Positions 16,113 through 25,832 of a DNA stretch of 64,000 nucleotides are shown here, piece after piece. The stretch spans positions 62,001 through 126,000 of the forward strand of contig NZ_JAPJIV010000010.1 in assembly GCF_026241895.1 (NCBI RefSeq), written 5' to 3'. Below the pieces are notes generated by a model. It was given only the letters and a program-made list of their open reading frames with translations. It was not told the DNA's origin and made no database searches. The translations under genes were made by a program, and so were the position numbers. This DNA is from Pseudomonas sp. RIT-562. GTDB taxonomy: Bacteria > Pseudomonadota > Gammaproteobacteria > Pseudomonadales > Pseudomonadaceae. The stretch's first letter is position 1. The number at the start of each line of letters is the position of its first letter.

Positions 16113-16649
16113 TTACTCTGCGGTATGTGCGTCGGTGGCGCAGGCGGGTTTGCCAGCAGCGTATTTAAGACTGGGATCGACCAGCGCGTCGAAGCGTTTC
16201 AGCGCTTCGGAGCCGATCAGGAGCGGGAATTGGAAAGCACTGCGGTCAGTTAGGTTCACTTCGATGCTGCGTAAAGCCGAACCCATGCAGATATCCAGCT
16301 CGATCACCGGACGGGCGGTGTATTTCTTGCCCTCATCGGGATCGTAGTCGCCGGCGCGTCGCTTGATCTTGCTGACCCGGGCCAGCGGTCTTTCGATCGG
16401 GTGCGAGTGCGCGGCGTCGATGGCCAGGTAGAAGCGCACCCAGGATTCGCCATTGCGCTTGAAGCGCTTGATATCCCGGGCACTCAACGAGGCGGTTTTC
16501 GCGCCCGTGTCGAGCTTGGCCGCGACTTCGAGGTCGATGCCATTGAGGGACGCATATTCGTTGAGGCCGTAAACGGTCTTTTCTCCCGCCGCAGCGAAGC
16601 CGGGCAGGCAAAGGAAATAAAGGAAGGTGGAAAAGGGCTTGAGTCTCAT
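16113..16649 (-). CDS. Exported retropepsin-like aspartic protease (RimB/'ATP-dependent zinc protease' family)
   Basis: A 178-residue protein with a signal peptide (cleavage near residue 20-21, FAAA) and the retropepsin catalytic loop KLDTGAKTASLSA (Asp47-Thr48-Gly49-Ala50). The family was long annotated as an ATP-dependent zinc protease, but the DTGA loop and fold point to a homodimeric aspartic protease. It is the first gene of the operon with the 7TM transglutaminase-like protein, the ATP-grasp ligase and pabB. The periplasmic location puts it on the same side as the transglutaminase-like domain. The substrate is unknown. Confidence 0.85.
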   Translation of the reverse strand: MRLKPFSTFLYFLCLPGFAAAGEKTVYGLNEYASLNGIDLEVAAKLDTGAKTASLSARDIKRFKRNGESWVRFYLAIDAAHSHPIERPLARVSKIKRRAGDYDPDEGKKYTARPVIELDICMGSALRSIEVNLTDRSAFQFPLLIGSEALKRFDALVDPSLKYAAGKPACATDAHTAE

Positions 16650-16863
16650 AAATCCTGGGGCGCAGCGGTCCGTGTATTGATTCTAGGCCCTGGCATCGCT
16701 GCGCAAGCTCCCTCGTATGCCAGCCATCATTTGATGACAGGCAGTGCAGATGTCACAAACAAATGCGGGCAGCATTCTAGCACGGTGGTTTTATGGCGCC
16801 ACCGCTGGCAGGGGGCTATAACCTCTAGTGCCGCTTGGGTATGAAATAAGCGGTTATTAGACG

Positions 16864-16875
16864 ATTGTCGACAAT
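16864..16875. promoter_or_regulatory. Palindromic operator ATTGTCGACAAT (probable PrpR site 1)
   Basis: A perfect 12-bp palindrome 85 bp before the prpR start codon; its core is repeated at 16939. This is the form expected for a GntR/FadR-type dimer. Confidence 0.65.
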
Positions 16876-16938
16876 ATCCATATTTCCTTTGACTGTGCGC
16901 GCTGTTTTAGCTAGTTTTTGCGGCATCAGCTTTCAAGG

Positions 16939-16946
16939 TGTCGACA
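16939..16946. promoter_or_regulatory. Second TGTCGACA operator half-copy (probable PrpR site 2)
   Basis: TGTCGACAATAT repeats the core and right flank of the upstream palindrome and sits directly on the prpR start region, 75 bp (about seven helical turns) from site 1. Confidence 0.55.
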
Positions 16947-16948
16947 AT

Positions 16949-17671
16949 ATGCTGGATCAACTCGATCCCCCGGTCATAACGCAGGACGATTCGGAGACTT
17001 TGTCCGAGAACGTCTTCCGGCGCATCCAGGCGGCCATCGTCAAGGGTGAGATCGCCCCGGGCAGCAAGATCTCCGAGCCGGAGCTGGCGCGCACCTATGG
17101 CATCAGCCGTGGGCCGCTGCGCGAGGCCATCCATCGCCTGGAAGGCCAGCGCCTGCTGGTGCGCGTGCCGCACGTCGGGGCGCGCGTGGTTTCGCTGAAT
17201 CACGCAGAACTGCTGGAACTCTACGAAATTCGCGAATCCCTCGAGGGCATGGCCTGCCGCCTGGCGGCCGAGCGCATGACCCTGGAAGAAATCGACGAAC
17301 TGCGCCGGGTGCTTGAAACCCATGAGCGCGATGAGGCGTTCCAGGCCGGCATCGGCTACTACCAGCAGGAAGGCGACTTCGATTTTCACTACCGGATCAT
17401 CCAGGGCAGCGGCAACCGGACCCTGACCCAGATGCTCTGTGGCGAGTTGTATCAACTGGTGCGCATGTACCGCATGAAGTTTTCCACCACGCCCAATCGC
17501 CCGCACCAGGCGTTCGCCGAACACCACAGAATTCTCGATGCCATCGCCGACCGTGACGGTGAACTGGCCGAGTTGTTGATGCGCCGCCATATCGGCGCCT
17601 CCAAACGCAATATCGCCCGTCACTACCAGGACGGCGCTAACCAGACAGCCACTGAACGAGGTGAGTCATGA
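16949..17671 (+). CDS. prpR: GntR-family regulator of the methylcitrate operon
   Basis: A 240-residue GntR regulator of the FadR/FCD class. The winged HTH is at about 15-80 ([20 protein letters not shown]) and the all-helical FCD effector domain follows. Start ATG 16949 follows AAGG by about 10 bases; an in-frame TTG at 16865 would fall inside the operator palindrome and is rejected. It overlaps prpB by the ATGA junction, so it is the first gene of the operon and probably represses itself through the two TGTCGACA sites, with 2-methylcitrate as the likely signal (inference). It is not the sigma-54 PrpR of enterics. Confidence 0.88.
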   Translation: MLDQLDPPVITQDDSETLSENVFRRIQAAIVKGEIAPGSKISEPELARTYGISRGPLREAIHRLEGQRLLVRVPHVGARVVSLNHAELLELYEIRESLEGMACRLAAERMTLEEIDELRRVLETHERDEAFQAGIGYYQQEGDFDFHYRIIQGSGNRTLTQMLCGELYQLVRMYRMKFSTTPNRPHQAFAEHHRILDAIADRDGELAELLMRRHIGASKRNIARHYQDGANQTATERGES

Positions 17672-18558
17672 GTTCCAACAAGAGCACTCCAGGCCAGCGT
17701 TTCCGCGATGCGGTCGCCAGCGAGCATCCGCTGCAAGTCGTTGGCGCGATCAACGCCAACCATGCGTTGCTGGCCAAGCGCGCCGGTTTCAAGGCCATCT
17801 ATCTGTCGGGTGGCGGGGTAGCGGCTGGCTCCCTCGGTGTGCCGGACCTGGGCATCACTGGCCTGGATGACGTGCTGACTGACGTGCTGCGCATCACCGA
17901 CGTGTGCGACCTGCCGCTGCTGGTGGACGTGGACACCGGTTTTGGTTCTTCGGCGTTCAACGTCGCGCGCACCGTCAAGTCGATGATCAAATTTGGCGCG
18001 GCGGCGATTCATATCGAAGACCAGGTTGGCGCCAAGCGCTGCGGTCATCGCCCGAACAAGGAGATCGTGTCGCTGCAGGAAATGGTCGACCGCATCAAGG
18101 CGGCCGTGGATGCGCGGACCGATGACAGCTTCGTGATCATGGCGCGCACCGACGCCCTGGCAGTGGAAGGCCTGGAATCTGCCCTGGATCGCGCTGCAGC
18201 GTGCATCGAGGCGGGCGCCGACATGATCTTCCCGGAAGCCATCACCGAACTGGACATGTACAAGCTGTTCGCCAGCCGCGTGAAAGCGCCGATCCTGGCC
18301 AACATCACCGAGTTCGGGGCGACCCCGCTGTACACCACCGAGCAGCTCGCCGCTGCCGACGTGTCGCTGGTGCTGTATCCGCTGTCGGCCTTCCGCGCCA
18401 TGAACAAGGCCGCGGAAAACGTCTACACCGCAATCCGCCGCGACGGCACGCAACAGAACGTCATCGACACCATGCAGACTCGTATGGAGCTTTACGATCG
18501 CATCGATTACCACACGTTCGAGCAGAAGCTTGATGCGTTGTTTGCCGCAAAGAAATAA
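17668..18558 (+). CDS. prpB: 2-methylisocitrate lyase
   Basis: A 296-residue enzyme that splits 2-methylisocitrate into pyruvate and succinate. It has the isocitrate-lyase superfamily catalytic cysteine motif KRCGH (about residue 123), the metal ligand region DVDTGFG, and [10 protein letters not shown] near the start. It is translated from ATG 17668, which overlaps the prpR stop. It is the first catabolic gene of the propionate pathway cluster; the length is standard. Confidence 0.95.
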   Translation: MSSNKSTPGQRFRDAVASEHPLQVVGAINANHALLAKRAGFKAIYLSGGGVAAGSLGVPDLGITGLDDVLTDVLRITDVCDLPLLVDVDTGFGSSAFNVARTVKSMIKFGAAAIHIEDQVGAKRCGHRPNKEIVSLQEMVDRIKAAVDARTDDSFVIMARTDALAVEGLESALDRAAACIEAGADMIFPEAITELDMYKLFASRVKAPILANITEFGATPLYTTEQLAAADVSLVLYPLSAFRAMNKAAENVYTAIRRDGTQQNVIDTMQTRMELYDRIDYHTFEQKLDALFAAKK

Positions 18559-18566
18559 CGCAATCC

Positions 18567-18688
18567 TGTAGCAGCTGCCGAGCCTGCGAGGCTGCGTTCG
18601 AGGCCGAAGGACTCGCTGAACCGGGCGATCGTGTGTGCAGGTCTTACGACTGCTGAGCAGTCGGACGCAGGCTTCGCCAGCTGCTACA
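18567..18688. repeat. Long inverted repeat between prpB and prpC
   Basis: TGTAGCAGCTG (18567) and its exact complement CAGCTGCTACA (18678) bound a 122-bp element with further matching inside (GCCTGCG near each end). It belongs to a second dispersed repeat type, unlike the REP elements, and resembles the repeat at the 3' end of cobA (35531). It sits inside an operon and may form an mRNA hairpin that changes prpB/prpC ratios. Confidence 0.7.
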
Positions 18689-18751
18689 GAGTGTGCGATG
18701 CAATTTGAAAAATTTGCCGATTCCCTAACAAATTCAAGATTGGAGACAGCA

Positions 18752-19879
18752 ATGGCCGAAGCAAAAGTACTCAGTGGCGCCGGGCTCCGTGGTCAGGTAG
18801 CCGGGCAAACCGCACTGTCCACCGTGGGCCAGGAGGGCGCAGGCCTGACCTATCGCGGTTATGACGTTCGCGAACTGGCGGCAGACGCTCAATTTGAAGA
18901 AGTGGCGTACCTGCTGCTGTACGGCGAACTGCCGACCCAGGCGCAGCTCGCCGCCTACCAGGACAAACTCGGCAAGCTGCGCGACCTGCCGCAAGCGCTG
19001 AAAGAAGTGCTGGAACGCATCCCCGCCGACGCCCACCCGATGGACGTGATGCGCACCGGCTGTTCGTTCCTGGGCAACCTGGAACCGGAGAAAGACTTCT
19101 CCGAACAGCACGACAAGACCGACCGCCTGTTGGCCGCGTTCCCGGCGATCATGTGCTACTGGTATCGCTACAGCCACGACGGCAAGCGCATCAGCTGCGT
19201 GAGCGACGAACAATCCATCGGTGGCCACTTCCTGCACCTGCTGCACAGCAAGAAGCCAAGCGAGCTGCACGTCAAGGTGATGAACGTTTCGCTGATCCTT
19301 TATGCGGAACACGAATTCAACGCCTCGACCTTCACCGCGCGAGTGTGTGCCTCGACCCTGTCCGACCTGTACTCGTGCATCACCGCAGCCATTGGTTCGC
19401 TACGCGGCCCACTGCACGGTGGCGCCAACGAAGCGGCGATGGAAATGATCGAGCGTTTCTCGTCGCCGGAAGAGGCGATCAAGGGCACCCTCGGCATGCT
19501 CGAGCGCAAGGACAAGATCATGGGCTTCGGCCACGCGATCTATAAGGACAACGATCCGCGCAACGAGGTGATCAAGGGCTGGTCGAAAAAGCTCGCCGAA
19601 GAAGTCGGCGACACGGTGTTGTTCCCGGTGTCCGAGGCGATCGACAAGACCATGTGGGAGCAGAAAAAACTGTTCCCCAACGCCGACTTCTACCATGCGT
19701 CGACGTATCACTTCATGGGCATCCCGACCAAGTTGTTCACCCCGATTTTCGTCTGCTCGCGCCTGACCGGCTGGGCGGCGCACGTGTTCGAACAACGCGC
19801 CAACAACCGCATCATCCGCCCGAGCGCCGAGTACACCGGCGTCGAACAGCGCAAGTTCGTGCCAATCGAACAACGCTGA
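18752..19879 (+). CDS. prpC: 2-methylcitrate synthase
   Basis: A 375-residue citrate-synthase-family enzyme condensing propionyl-CoA with oxaloacetate. It shows the family sites GPLHGGANEAAME, MGFGHAIYKDNDPRN and the ending RPSAEYTG. Start ATG 18752 follows GGAG by 8 bases and fits the family start (MAEAKVLSGAGLRGQ); the in-frame start at 18635 would lie in the upstream repeat. Third gene of the prp operon. Confidence 0.95.
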   Translation: MAEAKVLSGAGLRGQVAGQTALSTVGQEGAGLTYRGYDVRELAADAQFEEVAYLLLYGELPTQAQLAAYQDKLGKLRDLPQALKEVLERIPADAHPMDVMRTGCSFLGNLEPEKDFSEQHDKTDRLLAAFPAIMCYWYRYSHDGKRISCVSDEQSIGGHFLHLLHSKKPSELHVKVMNVSLILYAEHEFNASTFTARVCASTLSDLYSCITAAIGSLRGPLHGGANEAAMEMIERFSSPEEAIKGTLGMLERKDKIMGFGHAIYKDNDPRNEVIKGWSKKLAEEVGDTVLFPVSEAIDKTMWEQKKLFPNADFYHASTYHFMGIPTKLFTPIFVCSRLTGWAAHVFEQRANNRIIRPSAEYTGVEQRKFVPIEQR

Positions 19880-19921
19880 ATGGTGGAGGCTTGCAGCGGG
19901 ATCTGAATTCAACACAGATCC

Positions 19922-20014
19922 CTGTAGGAGCGAGCCTGCTCGCGATGACGGACTGACATTCGAAATGGATGTCGACTGATTTACCGCTATCGCGAGCAGG
20001 CTCACTCCTACAGT
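19922..20014. repeat. REPIN (inverted REP pair) between prpC and acnD
   Basis: CTGTAGGAGCGAGCCTGCTCGCGAT is mirrored by ATCGCGAGCAGGCTCACTCCTACAG. The spacer holds GACTGACATTC...GATGTCGACTGA, a motif also found in the pairs at 23955, 47882 and 53778. Confidence 0.9.
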
Positions 20015-20082
20015 GGATTGTGCGACTTCAAGTCCGGTGCCGGCCCCGACCTTTTGCAATTACCGTGACCGAGTCCCTGACG

Positions 20083-22680
20083 ATGAATACTGAATTCCGT
20101 AAACCGCTGCCCGGCAGCCATCTGGATTACTTCGACGTCCGCGCGGCTGTCGAAGCCATCCAGCCGGGTGCCTACGACACCCTGCCATACACCTCCCGCG
20201 TGCTCGCGGAAAACCTGGTGCGTCGCTGCGACCCGGCCACGCTCACCGAATCCCTCAAGCAATTCATTGAACGCAAACGCGACCTCGACTTCCCGTGGTT
20301 TCCGGCCCGGGTGGTGTGCCACGACATTCTCGGCCAGACCGCGCTGGTCGACCTCGCCGGCCTGCGTGACGCCATCGCCCTGCAGGGTGGCGATCCCGCG
20401 CAAGTGAACCCGGTGGTGCCGACTCAGTTGATCGTCGACCACTCCCTGGCCGTCGAGCGTGGTGGCTTCGATCCAGAGGCGTTCGAGAAGAACCGCGCCA
20501 TTGAAGACCGTCGCAACGAAGACCGTTTCCACTTCATCAACTGGACCAAAAAAGCCTTCAAGAACGTTGATGTGATCCCGCCTGGCAACGGCATCATGCA
20601 CCAGATCAACCTGGAGAAAATGTCCCCGGTGATCCAGGTGCGCGATGGCGTGGCGTTCCCGGATACCTGCGTCGGCACCGACAGCCACACTCCGCACGTC
20701 GATGCACTGGGCGTGATCGCCATCGGTGTCGGCGGCCTGGAAGCGGAAAGCGTGATGCTCGGCCGCGCGTCGTGGATGCGCCTGCCGGAAAGCGTCGGCG
20801 TTGAACTCACTGGCAAGCTGCAACCGGGCATCACCGCCACCGACATGGTGCTGGCGCTGACCGAGTTCCTGCGTCAGCAAAAAGTCGTCGGCGCATGGCT
20901 GGAATTCTTCGGCGAAGGCGCCGCCGCGCTGACCCTCGGCGACCGCGCGACGATCTCCAACATGGCCCCGGAATACGGCGCCACGGCGGCGATGTTCTAC
21001 ATCGACCAGCAAACCATCGACTACCTCAAGCTCACCGGTCGTGAAGACGAGCAGGTGCAGTTGGTCGAGAACTACGCCAAGACCACAGGTCTGTGGGCTG
21101 ACAGCTTGAAGCATGCGCAATACGAGCGCGGCTTGACCTTCGACCTGTCGTCGGTAGTGCGCAACATGGCCGGCCCGAGCAACCCGCACGCTCGCGTGGC
21201 AGTGTCGGACCTGGCCGCCAAAGGTATCTCCGGTCAGTGGGACGACGTGCCAGGCCAGATGCCGGATGGCGCGGTGATCATCGCCGCCATCACCAGCTGC
21301 ACCAACACTAGCAACCCGCGCAACGTGATCGCCGCCGGCCTGCTGGCGCGCAACGCCAACAAGCTGGGGCTGACCCGCAAGCCATGGGTTAAATCGTCCC
21401 TGGCACCCGGCTCGAAAACCGTGGCGCTGTACCTCGACGAAGCCGGCCTGACCGACGAACTGGAGCAGCTGGGTTTCGGCGTAGTCGCATTTGCCTGCAC
21501 CACCTGCAACGGCATGTCCGGCGCATTGGACCCGGTGATCCAGCAAGAGATCATCGACCGCGACCTGTACGCCACCGCCGTGCTGTCCGGTAACCGCAAC
21601 TTCGACGGGCGGATTCACCCTTACGCCAAGAATGCGTTCCTGGCGTCGCCGCCCTTGGTGGTCGCTTACGCCATCGCCGGGACCATCCGTTTCGATATCG
21701 AAAAAGACGTGCTGGGGCTCGATGCGCAGGGCAACGAAATTCGCCTGAAAGACATTTGGCCAAGTGACGAAGAGATCGACGCGGTGGTCAAGGCATCGGT
21801 CAAGCCCGAGCAGTTCCGCCAGGTCTACATCCCGATGTTCGCCATCCACGAAGACACCGGCCCGAAGGTCACGCCGCTGTACGACTGGCGTGAGATGAGC
21901 ACCTACATCCGTCGTCCGCCGTACTGGGAAGGCGCACTGGCCGGTGCACGGCCGCTCAAAGGCATGCGCCCGTTGGCGGTGCTTCCGGACAACATCACCA
22001 CCGATCACCTGTCGCCGTCGAACGCGATCATGCTCGACAGCGCGGCCGGTGAATATTTGGCGAAAATGGGCCTGCCGGAAGAGGACTTCAACTCTTACGC
22101 GACTCATAGGGGAGACCATTTAACTGCGCAGCGCGCAACCTTTGCCAACCCGAAACTGTTCAACGAAATGGTCAAGGAAAACGGCAAGGTCAAGCAGGGT
22201 TCGCTGGCTCGCGTCGAGCCTGAAGGTCAGGTGATGCGCATGTGGGAAGCCATCGAAACCTACATGGAACGCAAGCAGCCGCTGATCATCATCGCCGGTG
22301 CCGACTACGGTCAGGGTTCGTCCCGAGACTGGGCGGCCAAGGGCGTGCGCCTGGCGGGTGTGGAAGCGATTGCCGCCGAAGGTTTCGAGCGCATCCACCG
22401 CACCAACCTGGTGGGCATGGGCGTGTTGCCACTGGAGTTCAAGCCGGGCACCGACCGCCACACCCTGGCCATCGACGGCAGCGAAACCTACGACGTGATC
22501 GGCGAGCGCACCCCGCGCGCCGAGCTGACGCTGGTGATCCATCGCAAGAACGGCGAGCGCGTGGATGTGCCGGTGACTTGCCGCCTGGATACCGCTGAAG
22601 AAGTGTCGATTTATGAGGCTGGCGGCGTGTTGCAACGCTTCGCCCAGGACTTCCTCGAAGAGTCGGCAGTCGCCGTTTAA
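20083..22680 (+). CDS. acnD: Fe/S-dependent 2-methylisocitrate dehydratase
   Basis: An 865-residue aconitase-superfamily protein dehydrating 2-methylcitrate to a methylaconitate that PrpF isomerises. The three [4Fe-4S] cysteines are in SCTNTSNP (about residue 406) and ACTTCNG (about 471). The swivel domain has GADYGQGSSRDWAAKG near residue 745. ATG 20083 matches the family start (MNTEFRKPLPG); the in-frame extension to 19969 runs back into the REPIN and is rejected. The acnD-prpF pair replaces or supplements PrpD, and this cluster carries both routes. Confidence 0.95.
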   Translation: MNTEFRKPLPGSHLDYFDVRAAVEAIQPGAYDTLPYTSRVLAENLVRRCDPATLTESLKQFIERKRDLDFPWFPARVVCHDILGQTALVDLAGLRDAIALQGGDPAQVNPVVPTQLIVDHSLAVERGGFDPEAFEKNRAIEDRRNEDRFHFINWTKKAFKNVDVIPPGNGIMHQINLEKMSPVIQVRDGVAFPDTCVGTDSHTPHVDALGVIAIGVGGLEAESVMLGRASWMRLPESVGVELTGKLQPGITATDMVLALTEFLRQQKVVGAWLEFFGEGAAALTLGDRATISNMAPEYGATAAMFYIDQQTIDYLKLTGREDEQVQLVENYAKTTGLWADSLKHAQYERGLTFDLSSVVRNMAGPSNPHARVAVSDLAAKGISGQWDDVPGQMPDGAVIIAAITSCTNTSNPRNVIAAGLLARNANKLGLTRKPWVKSSLAPGSKTVALYLDEAGLTDELEQLGFGVVAFACTTCNGMSGALDPVIQQEIIDRDLYATAVLSGNRNFDGRIHPYAKNAFLASPPLVVAYAIAGTIRFDIEKDVLGLDAQGNEIRLKDIWPSDEEIDAVVKASVKPEQFRQVYIPMFAIHEDTGPKVTPLYDWREMSTYIRRPPYWEGALAGARPLKGMRPLAVLPDNITTDHLSPSNAIMLDSAAGEYLAKMGLPEEDFNSYATHRGDHLTAQRATFANPKLFNEMVKENGKVKQGSLARVEPEGQVMRMWEAIETYMERKQPLIIIAGADYGQGSSRDWAAKGVRLAGVEAIAAEGFERIHRTNLVGMGVLPLEFKPGTDRHTLAIDGSETYDVIGERTPRAELTLVIHRKNGERVDVPVTCRLDTAEEVSIYEAGGVLQRFAQDFLEESAVAV

Positions 22681-22736
22681 AACACGCTGTGCGGGCCGGG
22701 AATGTGCATTCCCTGGCCCGCCTTGAAGGAGCACCC

Positions 22737-23927
22737 ATGGCTCACGTACCGCAAATTAAAATCCCTGCGACTTACATGCGCGGCGGCACCAGCAAAGGCG
22801 TGTTCTTCAGCCTCACTGATCTGCCCGAAGCGGCACAGGTTCCCGGCCCCGCACGCGATGCGTTGCTACTGCGGGTGATCGGCAGCCCGGACCCCTACGA
22901 CAAGCAAATCGACGGCATGGGCGGCGCGACCTCCAGCACCAGCAAAACCGTGATCCTGTCGAAAAGCCTCAAGGCCGATCACGACGTCGATTACCTGTTC
23001 GGTCAGGTCTCCATCGACAAGCCTTTCGTCGACTGGAGCGGCAACTGCGGCAACTTGTCGGCAGCGGTCGGTTCGTTCGCCATCAGCAACGGTCTGGTGG
23101 ACGCCAACCGCATTCCGCAGAACGGTATTGCAGTGGTGCGCGTATGGCAGGCCAACATCGGCAAGACCATCATCGCCCACGTGCCGATCACCAACGGAGA
23201 AGTGCAGGAAACCGGTGATTTCGAACTCGACGGCGTGACCTTTCCGGCGGCTGAAGTGCAGGTCGAATTTATGGACCCGGCGGCGGAAGAAGAGGGCGGC
23301 GGTGGTTCGATGTTCCCCACCGGCAACCTGGTGGACGACCTGGAAGTGCCCGGCGTCGGGACCTTCAAGGCGACCATGATTAACGCCGGTATCCCGACGA
23401 TTTTCGTCAACGCCGAAGACATCGGTTACACCGGCACCGAGTTGCAGGGTGCGATCAATGGCGATCCGAAAGTGTTGGCGATGTTTGAGACCATTCGCGC
23501 CTACGGTGCTTTGCGCATGGGTTTAATCAAGGATCTGGACGAAGCCGCCAAGCGTCAGCACACGCCGAAAGTGGCGTTCGTGGCCAAGCCAGCGGACTAC
23601 GTGGCGTCTAGCGGTAAGGCGGTCAAGGCCGGTGACGTCGATCTGCTGGTTCGGGCGTTGTCCATGGGCAAGCTGCACCACGCGATGATGGGCACGGCAG
23701 CGGTGGCCATTGGCACGGCGGCGGCGATTTCCGGCACGCTGGTCAACCTCGCGGCGGGCGGTATTGAACGCAATGCCGTGCGCTTCGGCCATCCGTCCGG
23801 CACCTTGCGCGTCGGCGCCGAGGCCAGCCAGGTGAATGGCGAGTGGACCGTCAACAAAGCCATCATGAGCCGCAGTGCGCGGGTGTTGATGGAAGGTTTC
23901 GTGCGCGTGCCGGGTGATTCCTTCTAA
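22737..23927 (+). CDS. prpF: 2-methylaconitate cis-trans isomerase
   Basis: A 396-residue PrpF with a diaminopimelate-epimerase-like fold. It has the opening PATYMRGGTSKGVFF (lysine involved in catalysis), GNCGNLSAAVG, and the C-terminal HPSGTLRVGA. It works with AcnD, converting its methylaconitate product to the isomer used by aconitase. AAGGAG lies 6 bases before ATG 22737, and the gap from acnD is 56 bp. The family has no metal or cofactor. Confidence 0.95.
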   Translation: MAHVPQIKIPATYMRGGTSKGVFFSLTDLPEAAQVPGPARDALLLRVIGSPDPYDKQIDGMGGATSSTSKTVILSKSLKADHDVDYLFGQVSIDKPFVDWSGNCGNLSAAVGSFAISNGLVDANRIPQNGIAVVRVWQANIGKTIIAHVPITNGEVQETGDFELDGVTFPAAEVQVEFMDPAAEEEGGGGSMFPTGNLVDDLEVPGVGTFKATMINAGIPTIFVNAEDIGYTGTELQGAINGDPKVLAMFETIRAYGALRMGLIKDLDEAAKRQHTPKVAFVAKPADYVASSGKAVKAGDVDLLVRALSMGKLHHAMMGTAAVAIGTAAAISGTLVNLAAGGIERNAVRFGHPSGTLRVGAEASQVNGEWTVNKAIMSRSARVLMEGFVRVPGDSF

Positions 23928-23954
23928 CCCAATTCCTGCAACAGATGCCTAACC

Positions 23955-24048
23955 CCTGTGGGAGCGGGCTTGCTCGCGAAGACGGACTGACATTCAACAA
24001 TTATGTCGACTGACACATTGCTTTCGCGAGCAAGCCCGCTCCCACAGT
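23955..24048. repeat. REPIN between prpF and prpD
   Basis: CCTGTGGGAGCGGGCTTGCT is mirrored by AGCAAGCCCGCTCCCACAG. The spacer contains GACTGACATTCAACA and TGTCGACTGACAC. Confidence 0.9.
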
Positions 24049-24141
24049 TTGGATCGATTTACCAAAACAACAATGTGCATCCGCCGAGAGAAACCCTGAA
24101 CCGAGGTCCCATCAACGAACCACTTCACGAGTGAATCGAAC

Positions 24142-25626
24142 ATGAGCACCAACGTCGACCAGAACAACCGCCCCGACTACGACTCCGTCCTGCAGGACAT
24201 CGCCGACTACGTCCTGCACTTCAAAATCGAATCCGCAGAAGCGCTGGACACCGCCCGCAACTGCCTGATCGACACGCTCGGCTGCGGCCTGCTGGCCCTG
24301 CGCTTCCCCGAATGCACCAAGCACCTGGGCCCGATCGTCGAAGGCACGCTGGTGCCATTTGGCGCACGGGTGCCGGGCACCAGTTATCGCCTCGACCCGG
24401 TGAAGGCCGCCTGGGACATCGGCTGCATCGTGCGCTGGCTCGACTACAACGACACGTGGTTGGCGGCCGAATGGGGCCATCCGTCCGATAACCTCGGTGC
24501 CATTCTCGCGGTAGCCGATCACCTTTCGCAAAAGCGCCTGGCCAATGGCGATGCCCCGCTGACCATGCGTGCAGTGCTCGAAGCCATGATCATGGCGCAC
24601 GAAATCCAGGGTGTGATCGCCTTGGAGAACTCCTTCAACCGGGTCGGCCTGGATCACGTCATCCTGGTCAAAGTGGCCTCGACGGCGGTCACTGCCAAGC
24701 TCATGGGCGCCAGTCGCGAACAGCTGTTGTCAGCCTTGTCCCATGCGTTTGCCGACGGCCAGGCGCTGCGCATGTACCGCCATGCGCCGAACGCCGGCTC
24801 GCGCAAGTCCTGGGCGGCGGGCGATGCCACCAGCCGTGGCGTGCGCCTGGCGGATATCGCCATGCGCGGGGAAATGGGAATCCCTGGCGTGCTGACCGCC
24901 AGGCAGTGGGGGTTCTACGACGTGTTGTTCAGCCACACCAATAACGATCTGGCGTTGAAAGCCGAAGCCAAGCGTGAGTTCAGTTTCTCCCGGCCGTACG
25001 GCAGCTATGTCATGGAAAACGTGTTGTTCAAAATCAGTTTTCCCGCCGAGTTCCACGCCCAGACCGCCTGCGAGGCGGCGGTGATCCTGCATCCCCAGGT
25101 GCGTAACCGCCTGCACGAAATCGACCGGATAGTCATCACCACCCATGAGTCGGCGATTCGTATCATTTCCAAGGTCGGGCCGCTGGCCAACGCGGCGGAC
25201 CGCGATCATTGCCTCCAGTACATGACCGCAGTACCGCTGGCGTTCGGCAATCTGGTGGCCGAGCAGTACGAAGATGATTTCCATCAAGCGCATCCGATCA
25301 TCGATGTGCTGCGCGAGAAAATGGTCATCGTCGAAAGCCCGCAGTACACCCGCGAATATCTGGAAGCCGACAAGCGTTCCATTGCCAATGCGATCCAGGT
25401 GTTTTTCAAGGACGGCACCAGCACCGAGGACGTGGCGGTGGAGTACCCGATCGGCCATCGTCGCCGCCGTGCGCAGGGCATTGCGCTGCTGCAGGACAAG
25501 TTCAAGGCCAACCTGCTGACACGATTCACCGGTCAGCGGAGCGAGGAGATTTTTGCGTTGTGCAAGGATCAGCAAAGTCTTGAGGCAACACCGGTTAACC
25601 GGTTTGTGGATTTGTTTGTTATTTGA
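24142..25626 (+). CDS. prpD: 2-methylcitrate dehydratase
   Basis: A 494-residue MmgE/PrpD-family protein that dehydrates 2-methylcitrate without an Fe-S cluster. Family features include the N-terminal [21 protein letters not shown] near residue 98, [14 protein letters not shown] segments and [16 protein letters not shown]. It follows prpF by 214 bp with a REPIN in between. Its presence beside acnD-prpF gives two dehydratase routes, which is common in this genus. Confidence 0.94.
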   Translation: MSTNVDQNNRPDYDSVLQDIADYVLHFKIESAEALDTARNCLIDTLGCGLLALRFPECTKHLGPIVEGTLVPFGARVPGTSYRLDPVKAAWDIGCIVRWLDYNDTWLAAEWGHPSDNLGAILAVADHLSQKRLANGDAPLTMRAVLEAMIMAHEIQGVIALENSFNRVGLDHVILVKVASTAVTAKLMGASREQLLSALSHAFADGQALRMYRHAPNAGSRKSWAAGDATSRGVRLADIAMRGEMGIPGVLTARQWGFYDVLFSHTNNDLALKAEAKREFSFSRPYGSYVMENVLFKISFPAEFHAQTACEAAVILHPQVRNRLHEIDRIVITTHESAIRIISKVGPLANAADRDHCLQYMTAVPLAFGNLVAEQYEDDFHQAHPIIDVLREKMVIVESPQYTREYLEADKRSIANAIQVFFKDGTSTEDVAVEYPIGHRRRRAQGIALLQDKFKANLLTRFTGQRSEEIFALCKDQQSLEATPVNRFVDLFVI

Positions 25627-25646
25627 TTGACCGCGTTATCGTTCAA

Positions 25647-25811
25647 TCGCGGGCAAGCCTTGCTCCCACAGGGTTTTGTAGTGAATGCAAAAACTCGCGA
25701 ATTACCCTGGCAACCTGTGGGGGAAAGCCTTGCTCCCACAGGGGTTTGCAGTGGCTGCAAAAACTTGCGAACACCCTGGCAACCTGTGGAGCAAGGCTTG
25801 CCCGCGATGGC
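25647..25811. repeat. Triple REP cluster
   Basis: Three REP copies (25647-25674, 25714-25745, 25783-25810). The first two are in the same orientation and the third is inverted. The middle copy has acquired a second inverted half (CCTGTGGGGGAAAGCC). Confidence 0.85.
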
Positions 25812-25832
25812 GGTGGATCAGGCTCTACAGGG

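Noticed and set aside
20008..22119. A 703-codon frame opposite acnD
   Set aside because: Same codon-bias effect; AcnD motifs are all present on the plus strand.
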